Below are positions 11,802 through 24,941 of a stretch of 64,000 nt of DNA, in pieces. Where the stretch lies: the NCBI GenBank assembly GCA_025331125.1, contig JAOALB010000159.1, positions 1 to 64,000 on the forward strand, in the 5' to 3' direction. This stretch comes from Mycogone perniciosa. Lineage: Eukaryota; Ascomycota; Sordariomycetes; Hypocreales; Hypocreaceae. The notes under the pieces were generated by a model. The model was not told the DNA's origin. It made no database searches and saw nothing but the letters and a program-made list of their open reading frames with translations. The stretch's first letter is position 1. Every line of letters starts with the position of its first letter. The position numbers and the translations under genes were made by a program.

Positions 11802-14189
11802 GTACCCCCCCTCTTATCTTGCTGTTCGGCCGCGAATAGCTATATTGCTTACATAAATCGAAATTCCGGGTAATCCATCTTAACACTTCTAATATAAGGG
11901 TAAATAGGGCGAATTGTATAGTTTTTACTGTTAGTAATATATAGTTTAATTATAGGCTTTAGTGTAGTATAGTCTTTAATTAGCGCTTTGCAGGCATTAA
12001 TTTCTTTTTAGCTATTTCCTTTTTTTCTTTTTTTATAATTCTTTTTAATGCCTATTATAGTAGGCCTAGCTTTTTTAGGTTTTTTATATAAAAGTTTTAT
12101 ATTACCCTCTTTTAGCTTTATAGGTCTTTAGCTAATTGCTATATAATAGTGAAATATCTTTATTTAATAAAGTAATAGAAACTATTATTATTATAATAAT
12201 CTAAGAGCACTTTAAACTCCTACTTCTCTTATACTTTATCTATACTATCTTCCTTTTCCAGTACCCTGCCTTAAATATTCCTTAACTCGGCCTTATTAAT
12301 TGTCTTTTACCTAAAGCGCAGTAAAGTAGCTGTTTTAAGTTATAGGAGAGAGTTATATAAAACTGGGAAGATCTTTATACCTTCCAGTAAACTAATAGCG
12401 CAGGCTTATAAGTATACCTTTATTATTATATAAAATCCCGCCTATTTATTATCCAGTTTCTTTATTAGCTAATTAATCTTTATATTTTATATATTAATAA
12501 AGATTTTCTGCCTAATAGTATAGACTAGTAACGCCTCCTTTTATATATTTGCGTTTTCTTTATATCTTTTTCTTAAAGCCTTAGCAAGGGCTTTTAATTA
12601 TATAATAATATATTTAAATTAATCGGCAATAGTATTAGCGCAGAAAAACTCTCTTTTCTTTACTGTAGAAAGGTTTAGCGGGCAAGGCTATAAAGGCTCT
12701 GTCTTTAGGCGAAGGTTAAAATTATAGTTAGCGAAAAACAGTAATATACTAGTAGTTTTAAATACTATATTATTTACAGTAAATTCAGCTAGTAAAAGCC
12801 AGTAAACCTAGTTATCCTAGTAAAAGTTAATAAAAGTTTATAAATATTATTTTATATTTATATTAATTCTTTTAGTTTAGCTATTAGTTTAAAGGTAGAA
12901 GGCTAATAACTGTTTTAATATAACTCTTAATTGCTTTAAGAGTTATTCCTAGAATTTTAATATAAATTATATACTATAGTCTAATATAATATTATTAAGT
13001 ATACTATAAAGGCAGTAAATCCTATTAATAAATATATTAGCTAGCTTTTTTATTAATAGTAAAGTAATAGGTATAAAGTAATATATTTTAGTAAAGCAGT
13101 AAACTACTATTAGTAAATACTTATAGGTAATATTATAGTAGCGGGATTTAGGCAGTAGTATAATATAATTAATAGAGATATTTAACTATATATAAAATAG
13201 GACTAGTAGTAGTTAAAGGAAACCTTATAGTAAAGATTATAAGGCCTTTATTTTAATATATAGTTTATAGGCTTATATAAATATTTTAGTATCTTTTAAG
13301 ATTTATAGCCACTAGTATATTTAGCTGATAAAGCTTAGGGTTTTAAACCTACCTAAGTGTCTAGCTAGGCCGCTAAAGTAGTTTCTAAATAGGATTTATA
13401 TATAAAGCTTATTATTAAAGGGAATAAAGAGCTGCTTTTAATAATAGATTCTACTATTTATTACTTAGCAGTTATTTATTGCAATTTAGAGTTCCCTGCA
13501 AAGCTGCTTTAACTATTAATAGATATTAGGGTCTTAAAGCGCAGTTATTATTTCTCTTACTATAGTATTTTATTTATATACTGCTGTAATTAGGTTATTA
13601 ATTAGTCTGTTTTCTGCAGGTATTATTATAGCTATAAAGGCAGCCTTTATAGATATTTCTATATTTAATAAGATTTCTTTTTAGAATATTGCTTAAGCTT
13701 TAAGGCTAAAAGAATTTTGCGGGAGGATAGTGTATTGCTTGTTTTTAATTTAGTTATTAAAGGGATTTAATTTCGCAGGCCTATTTTCTGCTTTTCTATT
13801 TAAAGCGTTAGGCTTTATAGCCTTAAAGCCAGGTTAATAAATAATATAGAAGTTAAAGCTAGAGAGGAATTTAGACTATTAAACTTATTACTAATTTAAG
13901 GCTTTAATTAAGGTAAAGTATTTAAGGTTCTTATAGTTTATAATAATATTAAATTCTTATAAGCTTTATAATTCTAGGCGCTACTCCTTTATTACTTTAA
14001 TAATAGCTAGGAGTTCTTTATTATAAATCTTATAGTTATATTCTTAAGCGTTATATTTTATAGAGAAGAATACAATAAAGCATTTTATGCTTTCTTTATT
14101 ATACTGCAATAAAATGCCGCCTAATACCTAGTTAAAGGCGTTTATTTTAAGGACTATTTACTTATTATAGTTAAAGAGGGCTAAAACTA

Positions 14190-15000
14190 AGGCTAATTTA
14201 AAAGTGTATTTAATTAAATTAAGGGTTTTTAATATTTTTCTCTTTAAATATATAGTCGGTCTTTTTTTAAAAGTTTATTTAATAGTGCAGTTATTTTAAA
14301 GTATTTTTAAATAAAATAGTAATAAAATTTTATAAAATTAAAAAACTTTTATAAGTCTTTTACTCCTTTAAGTGGTTACTAGTTTAATATAGCTTTAACC
14401 TTTTCAGGATCTATCTCTAGTCCCTTTAAAGTAATAATTAGGCTAAAGTATTTTATTTTTATTGTCTTAAACTTATATTTAATAATATTAATCTAGAGGC
14501 TAGTGTTTTAAAGGCAGGCTACTATTTTATAGATATATTTTCAGTATTCCTTTTAGCTTAAAAAGTATATAAAGATATTATTAAAGTATACTATATAGGT
14601 GCAGTTAAAAAGGTTATAAAGAGTATAGTTAATATAGTGTTAGAATATAGCAGGCGCGTTATAGAGGCCGAAAATTATAATTAATATCTCGAAAAGGCTA
14701 AACCTTATAATAAACGCTATTTTTTATATATCTCTTTTAGCGATATAGAGGTTATTAAACGCAGCGATAATGTTAAGTTTTATATATACCTTTATACAGC
14801 TTAAGGCATTAAGGGTTTCCCGGATTAATAGTAATAGGTATTGATTTTTAATAGTAATATTATTTAACCTTTAATAGTTTTAATAAATATAAACGCCGCT
14901 TTTTAGTTTTGCAGTTAAAAGGAGGGGAGCAGCGTATTATACTTATAATTCGCGGATAAATCCTTTTACTAAGTTATTATCTAACTATTTTCTTATTACC
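14190..15000 (-). pseudogene. Reverse transcriptase region of the outer gypsy element
   Basis: The minus-strand translation reads as Ty3/gypsy reverse transcriptase interrupted by stops: KLNIIAAFNNLYIAKRDI, then FSLFEILIIIFGLYNAPAIF, then NYTLYNLFNCTYIVYFNNIF. The catalytic box (about 14565-14590) is YFNNI, where active elements have Y(L/F)DDI. Stops fall at Trp and Gln positions. RNase H and integrase should follow towards 12000 but are too decayed for domain limits. Confidence 0.8.
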
Positions 15001-16664
15001 TGCAGTTTATTAAGTAAAAATAGCCTATTCTTTTAATATAAAGGGTCTTTTCCTAGCAATATCTTAATCTTATAGTCCTAGGCCTATTATAAGGGAAGCT
15101 TATTTGCTATCTTTAGTAAAAAGGTATTATATAGGTTGTATAGCCAGGATAGCAGTTTTTTTAAAATATTTAGCTTACTAAACTTAAATTTTCCTGCTAT
15201 AAATTTCTTTATATTAGCAGTTATAATCTTTCTTAATTATATTAAAAAGTAGCATTTATCGATAAAGTTATATATTTCTTTTAATAATACTATTTTTACT
15301 TTAATATAGTCTCCCTATCCTATAAGTATTTATTAGAAAAACTTATTTAAAAGCTTTAATAGGCTAATAGGCGCTAGTTCCTTAGTTTTAATAGCTTAGT
15401 TAATCTTTTCTTAAATTACTTTTATTGCGCAGATATATAATTAATAATAAAAGGTAATAAAGTTTATAGCTGCCACTATCTATATATCCGCTATATTTAG
15501 GTATACTTTTTAATTTTAAGGTTTAGTTTAATTTTATAGAAGCAGTATATTAAAAGGTAATAATAATAGCTTTAATAAAGGTTTTCTTTTTTATTATTAA
15601 CTGCAGATTATAGGGGCAGGCAGCAGCCTTATACGTACTTAATTCGGGATTATCTATACTTATATTTCCTTATTATTAGTTCTACTGCACCTGCAGGTTA
15701 TATAGTAATCTCGGTTTAATATTAAGGTTTATAGAATATGCAGTTTATAAGCTCCCTTTCTAGTTAGGTTATAGTCTTCCTTTTCCTAGGTATTTTTAAC
15801 TGATAGTTACTAGTATAGTATAGTTTTTCGTTTAATTAAATTAGGCTTTGCTTTATTTAAAGCGTTTTTAACTATTAGTTACTGGTAATATATATTCCCT
15901 ATATTGGCTTTAATAAAGTTATTTTTTATTTTAACTGCTATTAAAACTTATATAAGGCTGGCTGTATTCTTTAAAAGGCAATAGTTATAATAGTAATAGG
16001 ATTTAAAAGTAATAATTAATTTTTCCTAGTTAATATTAAGGTTATATTTTCTTAGCTATAGGAGGCTGAGGATAATAGGTATATTATTAGGGATATTTAT
16101 AATAAAAAAGAGGTAAAGTTCTTTATAAAGGCTAATTACAGTTTATATAATAAAAAAGTCTAAAATTTTATTAGCTATACTTTTATTAGTAAAAAGAAAG
16201 TTTCTAGTAAATAGCAGTTATTAAGTAGTAATATTAAATTGCTTAATAAAAGCGCAGCTAGTAAAAGCTTAAGGCGTATAGCCGCTATCTATTAAAGCTT
16301 TTATATTAATATAAATATTATGCGTAAAGGATAGTATAGTTTATATTAAAAGGGATTTACTATCTATTAATTTAAGTTTAAGGGGCTTTTAATTAAAAAG
16401 GCAGCAATAGATTTATTTTAAGATAATAGTACTGTTTAGAGTTAACCTTTGCTTATAACTTTTAATAAAAGTTAATCTTTTCTTTAGTTTATAAGTTAGG
16501 TTTAGGTTCCTGATAGGTATAGCTGGCTAAACTAGGGTAGGTTAAAAGTTAATAAGGCAGCGCTACTGTTATTGTCTTTATTAATGCTTAGGGAGGGTGT
16601 ATTATTTAAAGCCTGGATTTATAGGTTAACTAGGCGTTGCGGGTAGTATTAATATACTACTAGG

Positions 16665-16826
16665 TGTTACAGCACCAAACCTGCCCTTTAATAACTTATT
16701 AGCATCACGTACATCCTTACGTGATGGCTTAGTCCTATACCTCCGAACCATATTCTTATAGCTTCTTGCCTTATTTAAGGCATAATAAAGATATTACCTT
16801 AACCTGCTATTCCGTATACTGTAATA
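16665..16826 (+). repeat. 5' LTR of the inner chromovirus
   Basis: The 162-bp repeat begins TGTTACAGCACC and ends ACTGTAATA. It differs from its partner at 20 positions by my count, all transitions. The sequence directly after it, GTTTATGCCTTCC, is the likely primer-binding site. The outer element has GTTTATGCTGTCC at the same place. Confidence 0.9.
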
Positions 16827-19800
16827 GTTTATGCCTTCCTATAACAACTGCGCTACTACCCCTAGCCCTTAACCCTACCTAAGAAGAATTAATAAAGTCG
16901 CTGACGGCCTAGTCGCGATATTATAAAGAGCCCTATATCTTACAGGAAATTTACTAATCCCTAACTATAGCGAGACCTTAAGCCTAAAAGCCTATATCCC
17001 TGCAGTAAAGAATATACTTTAGCCTAGCTCTTTAGCCTATACCTAATTCCCTAGCCTATATTTAATTTAAAAATATTAAAGTAAGAATAGAAGGCGTAAA
17101 GGGGGACCCTGGTTAGAAAGTAAGGCTTACTAATTACTTCTGCGACTAGCCTTATATTTATATTATCTTAAAAGCTTATAATAACAACTATAACCTAACC
17201 TTATAGCTTTAAGTACTAGAACTCAAGTAATTCTTTAATATTATCTTTAATTATTTTTAAAATTAAAAGTATAACTTTAATATAGCCTTGAAATAAAAGG
17301 AGGCTAAAAATACTACTATTATTAAAAACCTAAAGCTCGCCTAATATAAAGTTTAAAGCTAAAGTAATATAATCGATAAGTTTATTAAAGTTAAAAGTAA
17401 TAATATCCCTAGGCATTAAATTAATAACTTTAAGGATAAATTTAATGCTAAAGATAAAGATATAAAAACCTATTAATAAAAGTATATAAACTAGCGTTTT
17501 ATTATACTATATAATATTATAATTAATGCCAAGTACTTTAATACCCTTTATAAATGTATCCTTTATATTAGCAGTTAACTAGATAGTAATACCTATAACT
17601 TAATATAAAAGGCATTTAACTATATAATAATAAAAAAGGATAACTATATAATATAAAAATAAGGAAGTAGTAAAACTTTTATTAAATTCTTAAACTTATA
17701 GTATAAAACTTTTAACTTTTCGCAATCTGCTATTTAAAAGTTTAATACCTACTATATAGTAAATAAGCTATTTTAAAACTTTATTACTGAATTCTATAAA
17801 CTAGCAGCCTAAGCTAGTAAAACTAATACCTAAAAGGTTAACGCCTTTTACTTTAAAGTATTTAAAAAGATAGCTGCTGCCTTTATTAATAAAAGCAATA
17901 AGCCTATAAGTAAAGATAACTAGTCTGCTTAAAGAACTTTTAGTTAGAAAGTTTATAATAACCTTAAAGAGCAGGCCTATTACGCTTAACTTAAAGGTAA
18001 CTGCGAGTTTAAGAAGCTAAATAGTAATTATACTCTTTAATAAGCCCTGCTTTAAAATAAACTAAACCCTTTAAAGTAAGAAAATATAAGCGATTTTATA
18101 TAGTTAAATACTATATCCTTTACTTTATAACGTAAAAAATACTAATAACTTTATAACCTATACTATTACTATAGCAGCTAATATATAGTCAGTAACTGTA
18201 TAAAAAAGTAGAAAGCTAATACTATAAGACTTTAAACCCTATAGGGATATAGTAGCAGTTTCCTAGGATATAGAATATATTAAAGCAATAGCATTATAGC
18301 GCCTTAAGGCAGGGTATATATTTTAAGTTAAGGAAGAGGTATACTAGCATTATAAGTTCCTACTCTTTAGTTCCTATAGTACTAGCACTTCTTAGCTTAA
18401 AGAAATAACCTATTATATTACAGAAACCTATTCCTACACTATATTAATAAAACTGGCTTTATTAAAGGATTAGTTACCTTTAGCGATATACTTGCCTATA
18501 AAGATATAACTCTTAATATAGGAAGGCAGGGAAAAGAGTAGCTTCCTGATAATGTTATATTAAGAAGCGCAATAAAATATTAAAATAGCCTATAAACCTA
18601 ATGCCTTTATAAATATAATAGATTATTATTAATAATAGACTATTAATTTTAAATACTATAAATAGTAAATTACTACTTATTTATACTATATTATTCTTCG
18701 CGCATTTATCGGTAACTATATTAACCTTTATTAATAGTAGCTGCTTAATATAAAGCTTTGCAGACTAGCATTTTCTCTAAAAGTCCTAAATCTTAATAAT
18801 GCAATTACTTAAACCAAAAAGCCTTATTTTAGCTAATAGTAAAGCAGCAGTATAGTTTACCAACTATATAATCCTAGATATAGGAATAGGGGAATATAGA
18901 GAGCTGTATATATTTTTTATTATTAATTTCTTAGATTAAAACCCCTTTATCCTTAGAATACTATAGCTATAGCAATATAATCCTAATATTAACTGGCCTA
19001 TATTAATAGTTACTTTTAATTTATAATACTATTTAATAAATTATTGCCTTTAAACCTATACTGCACTAATAATCTTTAGCCTAATAACTATTTTATATAA
19101 TATTAATATTTTAGGCAAACCCTTAAAGTTAATACTTTATACTACTAGTAAAAAATAAAATAATATATTAAAGAGAATAAAAAAGAAAGTTAAGAAAAAA
19201 GTTAGGTTTTAAGCCTATATTAAAAGTATACTAAAGGAGATAATACTTTAATAAAGAGAAAGGGACCTATATATTAACCTTATATTAACATTAAAGCAAA
19301 ATTACTATTATATTTATTAACCTAATAACTATAAAGAATTAAAGACTAAAGTATAAATAATATTAAATAAGCCTTTAACACTAATCTTAATAATGCCTAT
19401 AGCCAGTAGCTGTCAATATTTATATTAACGCAACCTAATATAACTCTTTAAGCTAAATATACTAATACTTAATAAGCCTATAGCAATAGCGCTATATAAA
19501 TGACCTAACCTAATAGATATTTAAATATCTGCTGCAATATTATTTATTTAGTTTTATAAAGACCTATCTGCCTAGTATATAAAATTAACCTAGGCAGACC
19601 TGGCAAAAGATATATAGGAGCGGGAATATAAAGTATACCAATTACTAGAGCTTAATAAGGATACCTTTACAAGTATATTATAAAGATAAGGCAGCTTTAT
19701 AGCAGTATAAGTACTATTCCTTTAAGCTTTTTATAAATTCCTTATATACTGCTATAGCAGAAAATACCTTTAAGGGATATTAAAGTCTAATATTAATAAG

Positions 19801-19979
19801 TTTATAGAAGTAAAGCTAGAACTAATAGAAAATAATATTTAAAAGAAACTTCCTAACTGGCTATAAAATAAAATTATTGGCTTCCTTTTATAATTAATAA
19901 ACAAGCTTCCTTTTAAGAGATTATAAGACTATAAAATTAAGCTTTTACTAAAAAAGGAACTACTATATTAAAAGAACCG

Positions 19980-22900
19980 CCTAATATTACTAAGCGAACT
20001 CTAGGTTATAAGAAAATGGCTAGATAAAAACCTAGCTAAAGGATTTATTAAAGAATCCAGAGTAAAATATACTGCCCCCTTACTCTTTACCGTAAAACCT
20101 AAAAGAGGCGTCTATATTTATTAAAATTACTAAGGCTTTAATAATATTACTATAAAGAATTACTACCTATTGCCGCTAATCTGGGAAATATTAAATACTC
20201 TATATAATACTAGATTTTATACTAAGCTAAATATAATAGCTGCTTTTAATAAACTTAAAATTATAGAGGGATATAAATAAAAGATAGCTTTTATAACCTA
20301 GTTTAGGCTATTTAAAACCCTCGTTATACCTTTTAGCCTTTATAACACCTTAGCCTTTTTCTAATATTATATTAACTATACCTTATATAACTTACTTAAT
20401 AAAACTTATATAGCTTACTTTAATAATATTTTAATTTACTTAGCTACGCGAAAGGAATATCGATAATATATATAAAAAGTTATAGATAAATTAATTAATA
20501 TAGGTCTCTAAGTCGATATTAAAAAATGCAAATTTGAGATAATAAAAATAAAGTACTTTAGCCTAATTATTATAAGTAATAGTATCGAGATAGACTTTAA
20601 GAAAATGGCTGCGATTATAAGTTAAAAGAGACCCTTAAACCTCTGCGAACTTTAATGTTTCCTAAGCTTCGCGAATTTTTATTAGCAGTTTATTAAAGAC
20701 TTCTCTAATATCTGCAAACCCTTAAACAGCCTTTTAAGAAAAGATATACTATAGAATTAAACAGAACTCTATACCGCTGCATTTAACCGCCTTAAAACCT
20801 AGTTTATAACTGCCTTAATCCTCACTTTCTTTAACTATAATAAAAAGATAGTCTTAGAAATAGATACCTTAAACTAAACATTTAGTAGCATTCTCTCCTA
20901 ATATAATAAAAATAATATCCTGCAATTAATAGTATATTTTTTATTAAAGTATTTACCTGCTAAATGCAATTATAAGATTTATAATAAAAAACTATTAACT
21001 ATTATTAAATTATTAAAAGAATAGCGCTTTAAGCTTTAAAGTATAGAAAATAAATTTAAAATTATTATAGACTATAAAAACCTAGAATACTTTATAACTA
21101 TTAAAGTATTAAATTAAAGATAAATCTATTAATTTAAATTCCTATCCTAATATAATTTCTGGATTATTTATTAGCTTAAGTTAAAAGCAATAAAGCTTAA
21201 TATATTAAATAGGAGATTTTAAAATATCCCAGTAAAGTCAGACTAGGATAATAGCCGATTAAAAAAAAGAAAAAGAACGTTACTCCTAGAAAGCTGCTTT
21301 AACCCCTATATTTATACTAATATTATAGGAAATATAAATAATAAAAACCTTTTTACTATAATAACCGGCACTTTAATCCTAGACTTAGAAATATTAATTG
21401 ATAGAATAATTAATAAAGCCTATAAAATATTAAATATAGTGAGTATTATAATATAGGCGCTTTAAGACCCGGCTATTTAATAATAGCCTAAAAGTATTTA
21501 AAGTAATTTAAAGGCAGCTATATAAGACTTTTAAATCCGCGGTAACTAAATATACTACTAGGAATAACTTTTCCTTTTACCAATAGATAAAGCAAAAATA
21601 TAAGTTATATACTAAATATACTTTTCTAGGCTAAAAGGATACCTAGGATAAATAAAAACGCTAAACCTCTTTAACTATATATACTAATAGCCGCGAATAT
21701 TAGTTAATATTAATATTTTTATTAAAGGTTATAACCTATACTTTTAAATAAAGTTAAATAGGTCTGCTCCTTTAAGATTCCTAAAACTATTGCTAGTACT
21801 ATTTTAGGCTTAAAGTAATATTTTAATAGATTATATTATACTACTGCCTAACTATAACTAGCAAGGCTTAATTTATAAAAATATCCTTATAGTAGTATAC
21901 TGTTTAATAAAGATATACTATTTTATTGCTACCTATATACTTAATGCTAAAAAACTTACTAATACCTTTATTTTACGCGTTTATACTTTATATAAAGCCC
22001 TAGAAATAATTATATTAAACTAGGGTACCTAGTTTATATTTAAATTCTGGAAGCAATTAGTTTAATAATTTAAAATCTACTTTAAATATTCCTTAGCCTA
22101 TTATCTAAAAACTAATAGCTAGATTAAACAGTTAAATATAGGGGTAAAGTAGTATTTTAGGCAGTTTATAAGTTTTTACTAAAATAATTAAATAGACTAG
22201 TTACTATTTGCAGAGTTTGCTTAAAATAACTAAGTATTTAAAATAACGGGAACTTTACTATTTTTTGCAAATTATAGTTTTTACTTATGCCTAAGAGTTA
22301 AGCCTTTAAACCCCTGCCCGCTAAACCTATTTATTACTTAAAAGAGGAGTTTCTATAAAGCAAATACTATAGCTAAGCATTTCTAATAAATCCTAAACTA
22401 ACTAAAAGCCTTTACAGTATAATTAATTACTTAATATAAAGCTGCAGCTAATATATTAAAGGAAGACTTATATTAATTTATAGTTAGTAAAAAGGTATAG
22501 TTAAAGACTAAATACTTTAAAATAAACTGCTTAATAAAGAAGGGAGATAATAAATAGGTGGGCCTATATAAAATCTTTAATATATACCCCTAAGCCTGCC
22601 AACTTAAACTCTTTAACTGCATTTATATTTTCCTTATATTCTATAACTCTCTCTTTAAACTACTAGCAGTTAATAAAGCAGGCTAATAGATATATCTACT
22701 AGAATAAAAAGCTATTAATAAGTAAAAGAATAAGAATATATAGGGATAAATCCTTAAAAGAGATAATAAAATAAATAAAATAGTGGAAAAGTAGGAATTT
22801 AATAATATCCTTAACTGCTATAATAAGGATAGCCTATATTATTATATAGCCTAGAAATACTATATATTAAGCTGGTAACCCGCAAAAGACTTTAAAGGAT

Positions 22901-22990
22901 AAGATGCTGCCCTTTTAAAATACTATATAAAAAACCTTGATAAGCCTGGCCTGCCTGCCTAGGTTAAAAAGAGGAAGATAACTAACTAGC
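19980..22990 (+). pseudogene. pol of the inner chromovirus: RT, RNase H, integrase, chromodomain
   Basis: Ignoring stops, the plus strand reads RT motifs (TKLNIIAAFNKLKIIEGYK, FKTLVIPFSLYNTLAFF, YFNNILIY), an integrase core (NILIVVYCLIKIYYFIATYI and a decayed DRGTQF as N*GT*F) and a C-terminal chromodomain (CYNKDSLYYYI, PAKDFKD) near 22800-22980. The RT box near 20416 has Asn-Asn for Asp-Asp. A chromodomain places it among the chromoviruses, whose chromodomain steers insertion to marked chromatin. This fits its landing inside an already repetitive, probably silenced element. Confidence 0.85.
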
Positions 22991-23105
22991 CGGACCCGCA
23001 ATATAGTAGCCGCTTATAATGGAATTGATATAATAAAAGGATTAGAATATATATAGTCTTAAAATAGCTATTTAAGGGCAAATAAAGTTTAAAAGGGGGG
23101 GGTAC

Positions 23106-23267
23106 TATTATAGCACTAAACCTGCCCTTTAATAACTTATTAGTATTATATGCATCCTTATATAATAACTTGGTCCTACACCTCCGAACCATATTCTTAT
23201 AGCTTCTTGCCTTATTTAAGGCATAATAAAGATATCACCTTGACCCGCTATTCCGTGTACTATAATA
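23106..23267 (+). repeat. 3' LTR of the inner chromovirus
   Basis: This is the partner of 16665-16826. Its first bases are TATTATAGCACTA, where the left copy has TGTTACAGCACCA, so the canonical TG start has mutated to TA. It is followed directly by the CTAGG target duplication. Confidence 0.9.
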
Positions 23268-24764
23268 CTAGGGTTTAGTTATTATACTTTACTAAACTAT
23301 TCTGCTGCTGGCCTTAAAGTGCTGCTAGGTTAAGGCGTAGCTAGTATAGCTGGACTTAGTAATTTTAGTTTTATGCCTAGTATACATTTCCTTAATATAT
23401 ATCGGCCTACTTTTTTTTATTGCATTTATTAAAGCTATAACCTGCTTTTTTATAGTAAGAGTATAGTCCTTTAGCAATATATTCCTTGCAAGAGACTTAA
23501 AAGCAAGGTAGTATAGTATATATAGTATCTAGCTATATTAGGTTACTGGTCGGCGCTAGGGCAGTAGCTTAGTTATTTACTTAATTGTTTTGCTGGCGTT
23601 AGTAATATTACTGCTATTATTAATAGCTTTATTAACGCCAGCCTGTTTAGGCAGTATAGAGGGCATTATAGTAGGCGCTTTCCTAGAGCCTATTATAGAT
23701 AGTTTAATAAAGTTAATATTATTTAGTAAAGTTAAACTTATTTAGCTTAATTACTTAAGTCTTTATAGCGTCGGCAAGTTCTTAAAAGACCTTTATCTTT
23801 AAAGCCTTTATTATCTACTTAATAGTTTTACTATATTTACTGCCTAGTATAGATAACTTTGCTATAAAGTTTTAGAAAGGCTTATTTAATATATATAGGT
23901 TATTAAAAGACTGTAATGCCTTTTAGGATAGGTTAATTATTTTATATTGCTTATTAAGATTAGTAAAGAGTATTACACTAATCTTTTAATACTATTAAGC
24001 GGGGTTATTAAGATTTATAACAATAGTGTTAAAGTTTCTTTATTGCAGTTAATATATATCTCCCTTTAAAAGGCCTGCAATATATAAGATCTTTTTAAAT
24101 TTAATTAAAAAAATTAACTGATTACCTATAAAAGTAATATTAATTTAAAAGCGCTAGTTAATATATTTTTACTAGCATTTAATAATATTTTTTTACTTAC
24201 TATTAAATTACTTAAAGTCTTTAATTTAGCGGCGGCTAGGTAAGTTATTATTTCTAGGGTTTAGCAGTAAAGCTGTATTTAAGGCTTTAACCTAGGCTTT
24301 AATTTATACTTTAAGGTCTTGGTTTTCGGCTGCCTATTCTAAAATTTCCTATTTAAAGGTTTACTTTTATTTTTCCTATTAAGCTAGGCCTTTATCTATT
24401 ATTTAACTAAAGAGACAGAACTAGTAGCGAAGGTTATTGTCCCCGATAATCGCGTTTATTAAACATATATAGTCGCTATTAATACTGGATTTTTACAGGG
24501 TTTTAAAGAGAAAAAGGAAAGGCGCCAGCTCTATAACAAAGACTATAGTCTATTAGGCTAAGTTAGGTTGCGGGGCGAGGTTTAGGGCATCTATATTTAT
24601 CTTACTTATAATTAGTTTCCTATAGGTATAGGGTTTAAGGGGCGAGGGCTAGGCTATAGAGGCGTTATTATAGGTTCGGGATTAAAGGGGGGATTTAAGG
24701 AAGTTTGTAATTAGTTAGGTATATGCCTCGCGACGGCGCAGCTAAGTTAAAGGACAGCATAAAC

Positions 24765-24936
24765 TATCACAGCACGGGAAGGCAGGTCAGGGCAAATATC
24801 GTTATTATGCCGTAGAGAGTAAGGAAGCCCTGAGGCTCTATGGAAAGCTATAGCTAGGAACGCGTTGGGGCCTGGTCACGTGACCGGAGCTCACGTGACA
24901 GGGCGTCAACATCGCGTCACGGTCGGTGCCGTGACA
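24765..24936 (-). repeat. 5' LTR of the outer gypsy element
   Basis: This 172-bp LTR is the better preserved of the pair. It keeps the terminus GTGCCGTGACA and several CACGTGA sequences that are mutated in 11630-11801. On the minus strand it is followed by GTTTATGCTGTCC, the probable primer-binding site. Confidence 0.9.
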
Positions 24937-24941
24937 CTCCT

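Larger units (their letters stand above)
16665..23267 (+). mobile_element. Inner Ty3/gypsy chromovirus, RIP-degraded, nested in the outer element
   Basis: Identical 162-bp LTR positions (16665-16826 and 23106-23267) and a perfect 5-bp target duplication CTAGG (16660-16664 and 23268-23272) define the insertion exactly. A polypurine tract AAAAGGGGGGGG (about 23090-23101) precedes the right LTR, confirming plus orientation. Order on the plus strand: gag-like region (about 16900-18400), reverse transcriptase (about 20060-20600), RNase H, integrase (about 21840-22500) and chromodomain (about 22790-22980). Numerous stops show it is dead. Because it interrupts the outer element, it inserted later. 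Confidence 0.93.
11630..24936 (-). mobile_element. Outer Ty3/gypsy LTR retrotransposon, RIP-degraded, split by a nested element
   Basis: Two 172-bp LTRs (11630-11801 and 24765-24936) bound the element. Flanking pentamers CTTCT (11625-11629) and CTCCT (24937-24941) fit a 5-bp target duplication with one C/T change. Without the 6603-bp inner element and its 5-bp duplication, the original is about 6.7 kb. Coding runs on the minus strand: the gag side at 23273-24764 and pol at about 12000-16660. A G-run on the minus strand (11805-11815) next to the left LTR is the expected polypurine tract. The interior is extremely AT-rich, TpA-rich and full of stops. Confidence 0.9.

Noticed and set aside
11630..24936. 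A single 13.3-kb giant LTR element
   Set aside because: A second LTR pair with its own target duplication and opposite coding strand lies inside, so there are two normal-sized elements.
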